This document shows, one piece after another, positions 7,811 through 17,334 of a stretch of 64,000 bases of DNA. The first letter of the stretch is position 1; the number at the start of each line of letters is the position of its first letter. This DNA is from Streptomyces bungoensis (lineage in GTDB: Bacteria > Actinomycetota > Actinomycetes > Streptomycetales > Streptomycetaceae): NCBI RefSeq assembly GCF_001514215.1, contig NZ_KQ948851.1, forward strand, positions 367,434 to 431,433. Direction: 5' to 3'. Under the pieces are notes generated by a model, which saw only the letters and a program-made list of their open reading frames with translations, made no database searches and was not told the DNA's origin. Position numbers and translations under genes: made by a program.

Positions 7811-10144
7811 GTGGAAACAGTCACGGGAAGACGGCGGACAGGAAGGGACCGGGTGCGCCGCGCCCTGGTCCCGCTGCTGGCGGGCGCCGCGTTGTGCGCG
7901 GCGCTGCTCGCACCGGCCGGCCGGGATCCGGCGCCGGCGGCGGACGCCCGGCCGGCGTTCCCGGCCGTCAACTACGCGGTGGCCGTGGACGAGTCCGCGA
8001 GCCTGCGCGCCGAGGACATGAAGGCGGAGAAGGCCGCCGCCGCCCGCATCGCGCTCGGCGACGTCTCCGCGGACTCCCACGTCTCCGTCTTCGGGTTCGC
8101 CGCCGCCGAGGCGGCCGGCCAGAAGGCGGTCGACACGGCCTGCCCGCGCACCGCGCTGGACGCGGCCGGCCGCGACACGATCGGCGCGTGCGTCGGCAGG
8201 CTGCACAGCCGCACCAGGAGCGAGGGCACCGGCACCGACTTCCCGAACGCGATACGCCAGGGCGTGCACGACCTCACCGACGGCACCGACGCGTCCCAGC
8301 CGCGCGTGCTGTTCCTGCTCACCGACGGGTACATGGACGTCACCGACAGCCCCCAGTACGGCGACCCGGCCCACCGCGAGGCCGAGGGCCGGCGCCAGCT
8401 GGGCCTGGCGCTGAAGGAGGCCGCCGCCCACCACGTGCAGATCTGGCCGCTCGGCTTCGGGTCCGCGCCCCGCCTGGACGAGCTGCGGCGGATGGCGGCC
8501 GGCGGCTACCAGAAGGGCTGCGTCGACCTGCCCTCCGCCCGGCCGGCACCGCACAAGGTCGACCCGGAGGACATCGGCAGCACCCTGGAGGACATCTTCG
8601 CCGCCGCGCACTGCCTGCGGCACGAACGCGGGCCCAGCCGGACACCGCCCGCCACCCTTAAGATCGCCATCTCCCCGCTGGCCACCGTGGGCAGCATCGT
8701 GGTCGACAAGGGCGACCCCCAGGTCAGGATCACCTACTACGACCCCAGCGGCGCCAAGGTCCCCACCCACGGCACCTACAAGCACTCCGGCTTCGAACTG
8801 GCCGGCGGCAACGGCCCCGTGGAGGCGCTGAAGATCGTCGACCCGCTGCCGGGCACCTGGAAGGTGAAGGCCGAGGCCCCGGAGGGACACCGCTCGCTGC
8901 CCGTCGCCGTCAGCGTGCTCTGGCAGGGCGAACTGCGCGGCGCCCTCACCATGGACCCGCCCTCGCCCCAGGCCGGGGAGAAGGCCACGGTGACCATGCG
9001 GCTGCAGACCCGCGAGGGCTACGCCGTCAAGGACCCGCGCGACTACGCCGGGCTGCGCGTGCGCGGCGAACTGACCGGCCACGGCTTCGGCCCGCTGACG
9101 CTCGACCTCACCGACGACGGCACGGCACCCGACCCCACCGCCGGCGACGGCTCCTTCACCGCCTCGGTCCGCATCCCGCGGGCCGCCGACGGCGACCTGA
9201 CGGTGAGCGCCACGCTCACGGCCACCGGGCTGCGCGGCGACACCCGCAGCCTCACCACCGGGGTCGCCCCCGGCCAGCTGCCCGTCACCACCTCGCTCGA
9301 CCTGCCGGCCGAGAACGTCCACCCCGGCGACAGGGCCACCGGCACCCTGGCCGTGCACAACACCAGCGGCACCGCGCACACCCTGCGGCTCGCCGTCACC
9401 GACCTGCGCGGCGGCCTGCTCTCGGTGAGCCCCGACCGCATCACCGTCGGACCCGGCGAGTCCGGCACCCGCGACGTGACCGTCGAGGTCGCCCCCGCCG
9501 GAGTCTTCGGCGACCGCCTCGGCGACGGCCTGCGCCTAGCCGGCACCGTCACCGTCGTCGACACCACCGACCACGACCGCATGCTGGTACGCGAACCGCT
9601 CTCCGTCCGGGTGACGCCCCGGCCGGGGATCTGGCAGCAGTACTGGTGGGCCTTCCTCGCCGGAGCCGTCGCGCTCCTGGCGATCGCGGCACTGGCGGTC
9701 GTCCTGGTACGCCACCGCCGCCGCGTCACGGACCCGTACGGCCTGACGCTCCAGCTGGTCGCGGAGGACGGCAGCGTCCTCTCCGAGCACCCGGCCGGGC
9801 ACGGCCACAAGCAGTGGTACGAGTTCACCGTCGCCGAACCCCACCGCAGCCCCCGCATCGAACGGCGCGCCCACGGCCCCTACGCCGTCCAGCGCAACCC
9901 CAAGGGCGGCGGCGCGGTCCTGCGCAAGAAGGGCGGCGGCCGGACCCCGGTGCCCGTCCGCGGCCCCGTCCCGCTGACCGAGACGCTGCAGCTGGCCCTC
10001 GGCGAGGACAGACGTCCCCCGAAGCGGAAGGGCACCCGGCGGCAGCCGCCCCCCGGCCGCCACGAGCCCCGCACCCCCGACCACGGCACCGCCGACGCCC
10101 CCGGCACACCCGGCACACCCAGCGCCTACAGCTCCTACGAGTGA
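7811..10144 (+). CDS. Membrane-anchored von Willebrand factor A domain protein
   Basis: A 777-residue protein with an N-terminal hydrophobic signal/anchor (about residues 18-36). A vWA domain follows with an intact metal-ion-dependent adhesion motif D-x-S-x-S (Asp60, Ser62, Ser64), and beta-sandwich segments span about 270-600. A second membrane helix lies near residues 612-635, followed by a basic cytosolic tail of about 140 residues. The vWA and beta-rich parts should be outside the membrane. The GTG at 7811 follows ACAGGGGACGG. The gene comes 61 bases after the PycTM-like gene and may belong to the same transcript. A role as adhesion or assembly scaffold is inferred from vWA families generally; no ligand is predicted. 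Confidence 0.8.
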   Translation: METVTGRRRTGRDRVRRALVPLLAGAALCAALLAPAGRDPAPAADARPAFPAVNYAVAVDESASLRAEDMKAEKAAAARIALGDVSADSHVSVFGFAAAEAAGQKAVDTACPRTALDAAGRDTIGACVGRLHSRTRSEGTGTDFPNAIRQGVHDLTDGTDASQPRVLFLLTDGYMDVTDSPQYGDPAHREAEGRRQLGLALKEAAAHHVQIWPLGFGSAPRLDELRRMAAGGYQKGCVDLPSARPAPHKVDPEDIGSTLEDIFAAAHCLRHERGPSRTPPATLKIAISPLATVGSIVVDKGDPQVRITYYDPSGAKVPTHGTYKHSGFELAGGNGPVEALKIVDPLPGTWKVKAEAPEGHRSLPVAVSVLWQGELRGALTMDPPSPQAGEKATVTMRLQTREGYAVKDPRDYAGLRVRGELTGHGFGPLTLDLTDDGTAPDPTAGDGSFTASVRIPRAADGDLTVSATLTATGLRGDTRSLTTGVAPGQLPVTTSLDLPAENVHPGDRATGTLAVHNTSGTAHTLRLAVTDLRGGLLSVSPDRITVGPGESGTRDVTVEVAPAGVFGDRLGDGLRLAGTVTVVDTTDHDRMLVREPLSVRVTPRPGIWQQYWWAFLAGAVALLAIAALAVVLVRHRRRVTDPYGLTLQLVAEDGSVLSEHPAGHGHKQWYEFTVAEPHRSPRIERRAHGPYAVQRNPKGGGAVLRKKGGGRTPVPVRGPVPLTETLQLALGEDRRPPKRKGTRRQPPPGRHEPRTPDHGTADAPGTPGTPSAYSSYE

Positions 10145-10297
10145 CGCCGGGGCGGGCGGACGGCCCGGCCACTCCGCCCGCACCGGCACACCCACGCGGC
10201 CGTCGCGCCGCACCCACCGCGGTCCTAGCGCCGCACCCACCACGGACGTTCCCAGCACGAACCCGCGGCCGCCCCGGCCGCGAGCGGGGAGGAAACC

Positions 10298-13200
10298 ATG
10301 AAGATCTTCCAGCCGATGCTCTTCGTCGGCCTGGGCGGCACCGGGGGACTCGTCGGCGCCGAACTCGAACGCAGACTGCGCACCGAACTGTGCGGCCCCG
10401 ACGGCATGGCACTGACCCGGCAGAGCGGGCACGCCCCCTTCCAGCTGCCCGACTGCCTGCAGTTCGTCTACGCCGACTACAGCGAGAGCGACCTGCTGCG
10501 GCTGCCGCAGTTCAACGTCGACCCCTCGCTGCGCGCCGCGTACGCCCGCACCTCCCGGGCCACCCACAACCTCCTGCCGAACTTCGACAGTTCACCGGAG
10601 GTCACCAAGATGCTCCGGGCCAGCCTGCGCGAGGAGGTGGCCGGCTGGCTCCCGCCCGTCATCGGCGAACCCGAGGTCACCCCGCTGCACAACGGCGCGG
10701 GCCAGCTGCCCACCGTCGGCCGCGCCGCCCTGTTCGCCACGCTCCGGCACAGCCTCGCCCCCGTCCTCGAGCCGCTGCTCCAGGCGATCGACGCCATCGC
10801 CAAGGCGGCGGGCGACCTCAGCGAGCTGGGCGGCGGCCGGGTCAGCGGCTGCGACGTGTTCGTCGCCTTCTCGGTGGCCGGCGGCACCGGCGCCGGCATC
10901 TTCCTGGACTACCTCCACCTCATCAACTACGCCTTCCAGCTGCGGCGGTTCGACGGCGTCAAGATCTACCCGCTGGTGGTGATGCCGTCCTCCTTCTCCG
11001 CCGCCACCGGCGGCGGACGCGAGGCGGAACTCAACGCGGCCCGCGCCCTGGTCGACCTCTTCCGGCTGGTGGACCGGCAGAACGCGCCGACCGAGGGCGC
11101 CGAGATCGGCGACCTCGACCACGACGCCGGCTTCGCCATCCGCTACCCGGGCACCACACCGATCCGGCTGCGCACCGGCATCCTGCCCACGGCGTTCCTG
11201 TTCAGCCCCACCGCCGGCATCCGCGCCGACGACCTGCGCCGCTCCATCGTCTCCCTGGTGATGTCGCTGATCGGCACCGAACTGGGCGACGGCCGCTCCC
11301 GGGGCCGCAAGACGGCCGCCGACGACGACTACCAGACCTTCTCCGCGAGCTTCATCAACCGCGGCGTCGCCCGCAGTTCGCTGTCACCGACCGGCATCGG
11401 CCGGCAGGGCGTCTCCACCAGCCTGGTCGCCTCCATGACCGCGCCCATGGACCAGCTGGCCGACCTGGTCGCCGGCCGGATGCTGCGGGAGGCGGTCAGC
11501 GAGCTCGTGGACCGGCCGCGGGCGGAGCTGCGCGGCGACAACGCGGTGCTGATGATCCGGCAGCTGTTCGCCGACTCCCACCTCGAAGAACTCTGGGAAC
11601 GACGCCAGTTGCCGGTGCCCGAGCCCGACCCCCTGCCACGCGGCGGCAAGAACATCGAGCAGGCGCTGGGCGAGCGCATCGGCGACATGCAGCGCCAGCT
11701 CGCCGCCCTGCGCTCGGACGCCGAGCACCAGGCCGCCGTCATGGCCGACCGGTTCGCCCTGCGCCCCGCCATCGACAAGCTGCTGCAGAGCGCCGACCCC
11801 TTCCTCGCCGAACGCGTCGTGCGCGGCATACCGGACAGCGACCACGGGATCGTCCGGCTCGGCTTCCTCGGCATGCTGGACAGCCGCGCCCGCGCCCCGC
11901 AGCGCCCGGCCGGGGTCACCGAGCAGCCGCCCAAGATCCCCCGGATCAAGGGCCAGCTCGCCGGCATGGCGCCGGCCCGCTGGGGCGACGAGGCCGTCCA
12001 GGCCGCCATCCGGGAGCAGGACGCCTGGTACGAGTGGCGCTGCAGACTGATCTGGCACGAGGCCTGGCGCGACCAGCAGCAGCACTGGCAGCCGCAGGCG
12101 GACGCGGCCGGCGCCGACCTCGACCGGCTGGTGCGGGCCTTCCGCAGCCACGGCGACCAGGAACGCAAGGCCTCCGCGCAGAAGGGCCACGAGCTCTACG
12201 AGGACCGCACCGGCATCTCCTACCTGCTGCCGCCGCAGCGCACCCTCAACCACTTCTACGAGGACGTCGTCGCCCGGCTGATCCGGCGCGAGGGGCTGCG
12301 CGAAACCGAGTACGAGGCCGCGCTGCTGCTCAAGCTGGTCGACGGGGACACCTGGCGCCGCGTCCACACCCGCAGCCGCCGCGACCCGGACGGTGCCGTC
12401 GCCCAGGTCAAGGGGCAGCTCGAGGCCCGCATCACCCGGCTGTTCGCCGAGAGCGGCACCCACCTGGAGGAGCGGCCGCTGCTGCCGGCCATGGGCACCC
12501 TGCTGTCCGCCGCGGCGGGCGACCAGGAGGCCACCGACCAGGTCAGCAAGGAGGCGCTCGACCTGTTCGGGCGCAAGCTCGCCGGGCTGCTGCCCGTCGG
12601 CTTCACCCCGGAGGGCACCGGACCGCTGCGGGTCCTGGTCACCCACCCGCGGGTGCAGGCCGTGGAGGAGGTGCAGGAGTACCTCGGCAAGACGCTGCGG
12701 CTGCCCTCGGACGCGAAGAACTCCGTGGAGTACCGGGGCGTGGAGAGCGACTCCATCACCGTCGTCCTGTTCCGCAGCGAGATGAGCCTCACCCAGGTGC
12801 CCGAGGCCCGCAAGGTGCTGCGCCAGTGGGCCCGCGCGAAGGAGTCCGAGCAGGCCCAGGACGTGCTGCGGTGGCGGCAGCGGCTGGGCTACCGGGACAG
12901 CTGGATGGTCAGCGGCGAGGAGGACCGGCGCACCATCCTGCACCGGCTGCTGTGCTGCATGTGGAACGGCCAGGTCGACGTGGTCGACGGCGACCCCGCC
13001 TCGCCGGGCCGGGTCCGGCTGCGGTTGTTCCCCGAGACCGGCCCGCACGTCCCCGGCGTCCGGCTGCGGCTCGGCGACTTCCCCGGCGGCGTGTCGAGCT
13101 GGGCGGAACTGCTGCGTTCGTACGAGCGCTGGACCGTCCTGGACGACGAGCGGACCGTCGAGGACTACTGCCGCGAACTGATGGCGGCCCAGCCGCGGGG

Positions 13201-14602
13201 CCTCGCCCGCACCGGCAGCGAACCGCACCCGCTCTTCGTCGACCTGGTCGAGAAGATCGCCCCGCGCCAGCTGGAGCTGCTCGCCGAGCGCCGGGAGCGG
13301 GGCGGCGAGCGGGTCGAGGGCTGGGTACGGCCGCTGTGGGAGTTCTGGGCGGAGACCCTGCCGGCGGCGCTGGACAAGGAGTTCGGCGACCAGCGCGCCG
13401 TCCAGCCGACCCTGCGCCTCCTGCTGGAACACGTCCGTGGCGGCACCCCGTCCCGCCCCCGCCACCGCGACGACGCCCCCGCACCACGCCACCCCGATGA
13501 CGACGACTGGGGCACGGCCCCGGTCCCGTCCTTCGAGACCTACCGCGGAGACGCCGAACGGAGCCCCTCCGCGAACGGCCACGGAGAGCCGTACGGGGCC
13601 CACCGCGGCGAGCGGTACGCCGGTGACCGGGACGCCGATGACGACCGTGCCGGGGGATACGGCGGCGGTCGCGGTGAGCGGTCCGCCAGGGACGAGCGCG
13701 GCGCGGTGTACGACAGCGCCCGGGCCGAGCCGTACGCCGACGACGATGGTGCGGCGTATGGCGGCGGTCGCGGTGAGCGGTTCGCCGAGGAGGAGCGCGG
13801 CGCGGGGTACGACAGCGCCCGGGCCGAGCGGTACGCCGGTGACCGGGACGCCGGTGACGACCGTGCCGGGGGATACGGCGGCGGTCGCGGCGAGCGGTCC
13901 GCCAGGGACGAGCGCGGCGCGGGGTACGACGGTGCGCGTCGTGAGCGGTTCGCCGAGGACGACCGTGCCGGGGCGTCCGGCGGAACTCACGGTGAGCGGT
14001 TCGTCAAGGACGGGCGCGGCGCGGGGTACGACGGTGCGCGTCGTGAGCGGTTCGCCGAGGACGACCGTGCCGGGGCGTCCGGTGGAACTCACGGTGAGCG
14101 GTTCGTCAAGGACGGGCGCGGCGCGGGGTACGACGGTGCGCGTCGTGAGCGGTTCGCCGAGGACGACCGTGCCGGGGCGTCCGGCGGAACTCACGGTGAG
14201 CGGTTCGTCAAGGACGAGCGCGGCGCGGGGTACGACGGTGCGCGTCGTGAGCGGTTCGCCGAGGACGACCCTGGTGCCGCGTACACCGGCCGGCGCGCCG
14301 GTGAGCGGCGGGAGGAGCCCGACGCGTGGGGGAGCCGCCGTGGCGACGCCACCGCGGACGACGGTGACGACGCCCACGCCCCGGCCGGCGAGCCCCGTGG
14401 CCGCGAGCCGTGGGAGGACGACGGCGGCCGGACCGGCCGGCGCCGCGACGACGAGGACCGGGGCAGGGGCGGCGCGGAGCGTCCCGCACGGGACGAGCGT
14501 CCCCCGGCGCCCTGGGACGAACCCCCCGGCCCGCGGCCGGGCCGCGGCGGCGACGAGCGCGACCGGTACCGCGACAACCCCTGGGACGGTGACGACCAGT
14601 GA
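10298..14602 (+). CDS. Tubulin-like GTPase family protein with repeat tail
   Basis: A 1,434-residue protein. Residues 1-400 carry features of bacterial tubulin-like proteins: an N-terminal nucleotide-contact loop, VGLGGTGG (about residues 10-17), and the tubulin signature AGGTGAG near residues 191-198 on the T4 loop. The middle ~650 residues are helical and unassigned. From about residue 1,050 the protein is low-complexity, with near-identical 34-residue repeats (see the 102-base tandem repeat). The ATG at 10298 follows GGGAGGAAACC. The stop overlaps the next gene's GTG by 4 bases. Together with the GTPase and GAP1-like genes downstream, it resembles the NTP-dependent conflict systems described computationally for actinobacteria. 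Polymerisation has not been shown. Confidence 0.8.
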   Translation: MKIFQPMLFVGLGGTGGLVGAELERRLRTELCGPDGMALTRQSGHAPFQLPDCLQFVYADYSESDLLRLPQFNVDPSLRAAYARTSRATHNLLPNFDSSPEVTKMLRASLREEVAGWLPPVIGEPEVTPLHNGAGQLPTVGRAALFATLRHSLAPVLEPLLQAIDAIAKAAGDLSELGGGRVSGCDVFVAFSVAGGTGAGIFLDYLHLINYAFQLRRFDGVKIYPLVVMPSSFSAATGGGREAELNAARALVDLFRLVDRQNAPTEGAEIGDLDHDAGFAIRYPGTTPIRLRTGILPTAFLFSPTAGIRADDLRRSIVSLVMSLIGTELGDGRSRGRKTAADDDYQTFSASFINRGVARSSLSPTGIGRQGVSTSLVASMTAPMDQLADLVAGRMLREAVSELVDRPRAELRGDNAVLMIRQLFADSHLEELWERRQLPVPEPDPLPRGGKNIEQALGERIGDMQRQLAALRSDAEHQAAVMADRFALRPAIDKLLQSADPFLAERVVRGIPDSDHGIVRLGFLGMLDSRARAPQRPAGVTEQPPKIPRIKGQLAGMAPARWGDEAVQAAIREQDAWYEWRCRLIWHEAWRDQQQHWQPQADAAGADLDRLVRAFRSHGDQERKASAQKGHELYEDRTGISYLLPPQRTLNHFYEDVVARLIRREGLRETEYEAALLLKLVDGDTWRRVHTRSRRDPDGAVAQVKGQLEARITRLFAESGTHLEERPLLPAMGTLLSAAAGDQEATDQVSKEALDLFGRKLAGLLPVGFTPEGTGPLRVLVTHPRVQAVEEVQEYLGKTLRLPSDAKNSVEYRGVESDSITVVLFRSEMSLTQVPEARKVLRQWARAKESEQAQDVLRWRQRLGYRDSWMVSGEEDRRTILHRLLCCMWNGQVDVVDGDPASPGRVRLRLFPETGPHVPGVRLRLGDFPGGVSSWAELLRSYERWTVLDDERTVEDYCRELMAAQPRGLARTGSEPHPLFVDLVEKIAPRQLELLAERRERGGERVEGWVRPLWEFWAETLPAALDKEFGDQRAVQPTLRLLLEHVRGGTPSRPRHRDDAPAPRHPDDDDWGTAPVPSFETYRGDAERSPSANGHGEPYGAHRGERYAGDRDADDDRAGGYGGGRGERSARDERGAVYDSARAEPYADDDGAAYGGGRGERFAEEERGAGYDSARAERYAGDRDAGDDRAGGYGGGRGERSARDERGAGYDGARRERFAEDDRAGASGGTHGERFVKDGRGAGYDGARRERFAEDDRAGASGGTHGERFVKDGRGAGYDGARRERFAEDDRAGASGGTHGERFVKDERGAGYDGARRERFAEDDPGAAYTGRRAGERREEPDAWGSRRGDATADDGDDAHAPAGEPRGREPWEDDGGRTGRRRDDEDRGRGGAERPARDERPPAPWDEPPGPRPGRGGDERDRYRDNPWDGDDQ
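13921..14270 (+). repeat. 102-base tandem repeats in the tubulin-like gene
   Basis: Copies begin at 13921, 14023 and 14125 with an exact 102-base period, and a partial copy begins at 14227. Each encodes a 34-residue unit starting GYDGARRERFAEDD. The full copies differ at very few bases, showing recent duplication or ongoing homogenisation. More diverged related units lie between about 13600 and 13920. Confidence 0.95.
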
Positions 14603-17334
14603 CGATGCCCCAGCACCTCGGCGCCGTCATCCAGCTGGACCTGAGGTCCGGGGCCGCCGAGCTGGACAGCGCGCCGGCCCTGCGCTCCCGTGTCGCCCGG
14701 CAGCTCGGCCGCGCCGCGCTGCCGGAACCGGATGACCCGCTCTTCCTGGTGGTCGACACCCCGGCCGGGCTCACCGACCACCAGCTGCAGTACGAACTGC
14801 TCACCAAGTACCGGGCCGTGGGCGAGGTGAGGCTGCTGGTGCTGCTGGTCGGCAGCGCCCCCGGCACGTACGCCGGCGAGGACGAGGCGTTCCAGCCCGA
14901 CCGCCGGCTGGTGCGCCCCGCCGTGCTGCGCAGCTCGGGCACCGGCCTGCTGTGGGCCGGCGACCTGCGCTCCGCCCGCACCGCGCTGGAGCAGCCCCCG
15001 CCCGACGACCCGGACGCGCTGGCGGTGCTGGTCGACGTGCTCTCGGTCCCGGACCTCTACCTCGGTGTCCTGGACGCCCTGCGGTCGCTGCCCCAGTCCG
15101 TCGCGGCGCCCGGGGTGCGGCTGCTGGAGCAGGACCTGCCGCCGGAGGTGCGCGACCGCGCCTGGCGCGACGCGCTCACCCGGTTCGCCGGCGAGGACAC
15201 CGAACTCGCGCCGGACGTCCTGCAGTCGGCGTCCAGCGGCGCCGATCTGCCCGAGCCGCTGCGCGCCCTGGTCGCCGCCCGGGCCGTCCGGGAGCAGCGG
15301 CACCGGGAGCCCGGCGGGGTCGCCGACGACGCCTACCGCGCCTGCGCGGAGGCCCTCGACTACGCCGAGGACGAGCTGACGGCGCTGCAGGGCCTGCCCG
15401 GGCTGCTGCGGCCCGCGCGCCGGGAGGCGTTCGAGGCGGACGTCGACCAGGCCCGCAGGGCCCTCGACGAGTACCGGGACCTGGTCGCCACCGCCCTGCG
15501 CGGCGGCGGGGGAGCGGCGCCCACGGCCGCCGAGTCCGCCGCCCGGCTCACCGCGCTCGGCCTGCGGGTGCCGTCCGCCGAGGGCATCGGCGAGCGGATC
15601 GGCGAGGGCCTGAAGGAGTTCGCGGGCAGGCTGCTCGCCCAGGGCCTGCCCATGCGGGCGGTGGCCCAGCGCTTCACGGGCCTCGCGGGACGGGTGCAGC
15701 CCGTGCCGGGCTCCGCGCTGCTGCCCCGCCTCGCCGACCACTCCCCGGACGCCGTGGCCCGGCAGACCGGGGCGGCCGGCACCCCGCCGCCCGGGCTCCC
15801 CGTCACCGTGCTCCTGCCGGGCGCGGCGGGCCTGCTCGCCGGCCTGTGGCAGGGGCCGTACCTGCCGCTGGCCCTCGTCGTCCCGCTGCTCTTCACCGGC
15901 ATGGCGCTGCTCGGCGCGGCCCGGCTGCGCGGCTCCGGCCGCCCCGGCCGCTGGGCCGTGGCGCCGCGCGTCGCGGCGTTCGCCGGGGCGGTGGCCGCAG
16001 CGGCCGTGGCCTACGCGGCCGGGCCGCCCCTCTGGCTGGGCGGCGCCGGCCTGCTCGCGGGCCTCGGCGCCGCCGGGGAAGCGGCCCGCCGGCTGTGGCG
16101 GGCGGCGGCCGCCGCCTGGGCGCCGGGCCGGACGACGGCCGTACTGCGCCGGTCCCTGAACGGTCTGGACGCCCTGCTGGCCGAGGCGGTCCGCGAGCAC
16201 TGGGCCGTCGAGGAGCGCCTGTACTGCGCCGACGCCGCCCGGTCCGTCGCCGGCATGCTCCGCGCGACGGCGGCCGCGGCGGAGGCCGAGGCGCTGCCCG
16301 AGCCGGACCGGCTCACCGCGCCCGGCGCCTTCGGCTCCCCGGGCGCCCAGGCGCCCGCCGAGGACGACTGGCTCTCCAGCCCGTCCGCCCTGGAGACGGA
16401 CGACACCGCCGCCGGCTCCGACGAGGAGGACGGCGACTGGGCGAGCGTCTACGCCTGGCAGGACGAGCCCGCCTGGGAGGAACCGGCCCGCGCCGGCGGC
16501 GGACCCGGGGAGCATCGGGACAAGGGATCCGCCGGGCCCTGGGAGGACCGCGCCAAGGAGCCTCCGCGCTGGCTGGACCGGGAGACCGGCGAGGGCGGAC
16601 CGGAACTGGTCGCCACCCTGGCCGGTGATCTGACGGACGCCGCCCTGGAGGCCATGAAGCCGTACTGGGGCGCCGTCGAACGAGGCCAGGCCGGCACTCT
16701 CGCCGTCCGGCGCACGGAGGAGCGCGTCCGCGAACTGCTGTCCACGGCCCGCCGCCACCTCCAGCACAACGGCGTCCTGGCGGCACCGCCGTTCGCCGCT
16801 CCCCGCCGGGTCCGCGCCACCTCGGCGAGCCTGCTCGGCACCGACCCGCACGGCCCGGCCGAACTGGTCGGCACGGAGGCCGACCGGCAGGCCGTGGTGC
16901 AGCTGTCCTCGCCCGAGCAGGGCGCCCTGCTCAGCCGTGACCCGGCCGCCGCCGTGTGGATCCGGTTCGCCCCCCGGGCCGTACGGGACGACGTCGAGAA
17001 GGCCTGGCGCTCCACGGGCTCCGGCCGGCCGGAGGACGTCCTGTGGACCTCGTCGGGCCGCTACGCGGGCCTGGTCCGGCTCACCCCGCTGCGCATCGGC
17101 GTGGTGGACACCGTCCGCCCCCGCTACGGCGCCGGCCCCGAGAACGGCACGGACCCGTACGAGCGCCGGTACCGGGAGGAGCCGCGCGACCCGTACGACC
17201 GGCCGGACCCCTACGACCGGCCGGACCCCTTCGACCGGCGTGATCCGTACGGCGACGGAACCGGCCCCCACGGCGGACCGGACCCGGACGCCCCGTCGGA
17301 CCCGTACGACCGGCGGGACGGTGAGAGCTGGTGA
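14599..17334 (+). CDS. Uncharacterised membrane protein linking tubulin-like and GTPase genes
   Basis: A 911-residue protein of unrecognised family. Residues 1-380 look globular and mixed alpha/beta (with FLVVDTPAG and RLLVLLVGSAPG strands). Two long hydrophobic segments (about 400-435 and 455-490) are likely membrane helices or hairpins. A C-terminal part is rich in Glu/Asp/Trp, and the last ~50 residues repeat DPYDRPD-like units. The GTG at 14599 overlaps the preceding stop (GTGA); an ATG at 14605 is possible. The stop again overlaps the next GTG by 4 bases. Strict coupling between the tubulin-like and GTPase genes implies it is part of the same complex, perhaps its membrane anchor. Confidence 0.65.
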   Translation: MTMPQHLGAVIQLDLRSGAAELDSAPALRSRVARQLGRAALPEPDDPLFLVVDTPAGLTDHQLQYELLTKYRAVGEVRLLVLLVGSAPGTYAGEDEAFQPDRRLVRPAVLRSSGTGLLWAGDLRSARTALEQPPPDDPDALAVLVDVLSVPDLYLGVLDALRSLPQSVAAPGVRLLEQDLPPEVRDRAWRDALTRFAGEDTELAPDVLQSASSGADLPEPLRALVAARAVREQRHREPGGVADDAYRACAEALDYAEDELTALQGLPGLLRPARREAFEADVDQARRALDEYRDLVATALRGGGGAAPTAAESAARLTALGLRVPSAEGIGERIGEGLKEFAGRLLAQGLPMRAVAQRFTGLAGRVQPVPGSALLPRLADHSPDAVARQTGAAGTPPPGLPVTVLLPGAAGLLAGLWQGPYLPLALVVPLLFTGMALLGAARLRGSGRPGRWAVAPRVAAFAGAVAAAAVAYAAGPPLWLGGAGLLAGLGAAGEAARRLWRAAAAAWAPGRTTAVLRRSLNGLDALLAEAVREHWAVEERLYCADAARSVAGMLRATAAAAEAEALPEPDRLTAPGAFGSPGAQAPAEDDWLSSPSALETDDTAAGSDEEDGDWASVYAWQDEPAWEEPARAGGGPGEHRDKGSAGPWEDRAKEPPRWLDRETGEGGPELVATLAGDLTDAALEAMKPYWGAVERGQAGTLAVRRTEERVRELLSTARRHLQHNGVLAAPPFAAPRRVRATSASLLGTDPHGPAELVGTEADRQAVVQLSSPEQGALLSRDPAAAVWIRFAPRAVRDDVEKAWRSTGSGRPEDVLWTSSGRYAGLVRLTPLRIGVVDTVRPRYGAGPENGTDPYERRYREEPRDPYDRPDPYDRPDPFDRRDPYGDGTGPHGGPDPDAPSDPYDRRDGESW

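Noticed and set aside
13600..14300. Possible CRISPR array because of regular repeats
   Set aside because: The repeats are coding, in frame with a 34-residue unit, without unique spacers of regular length.
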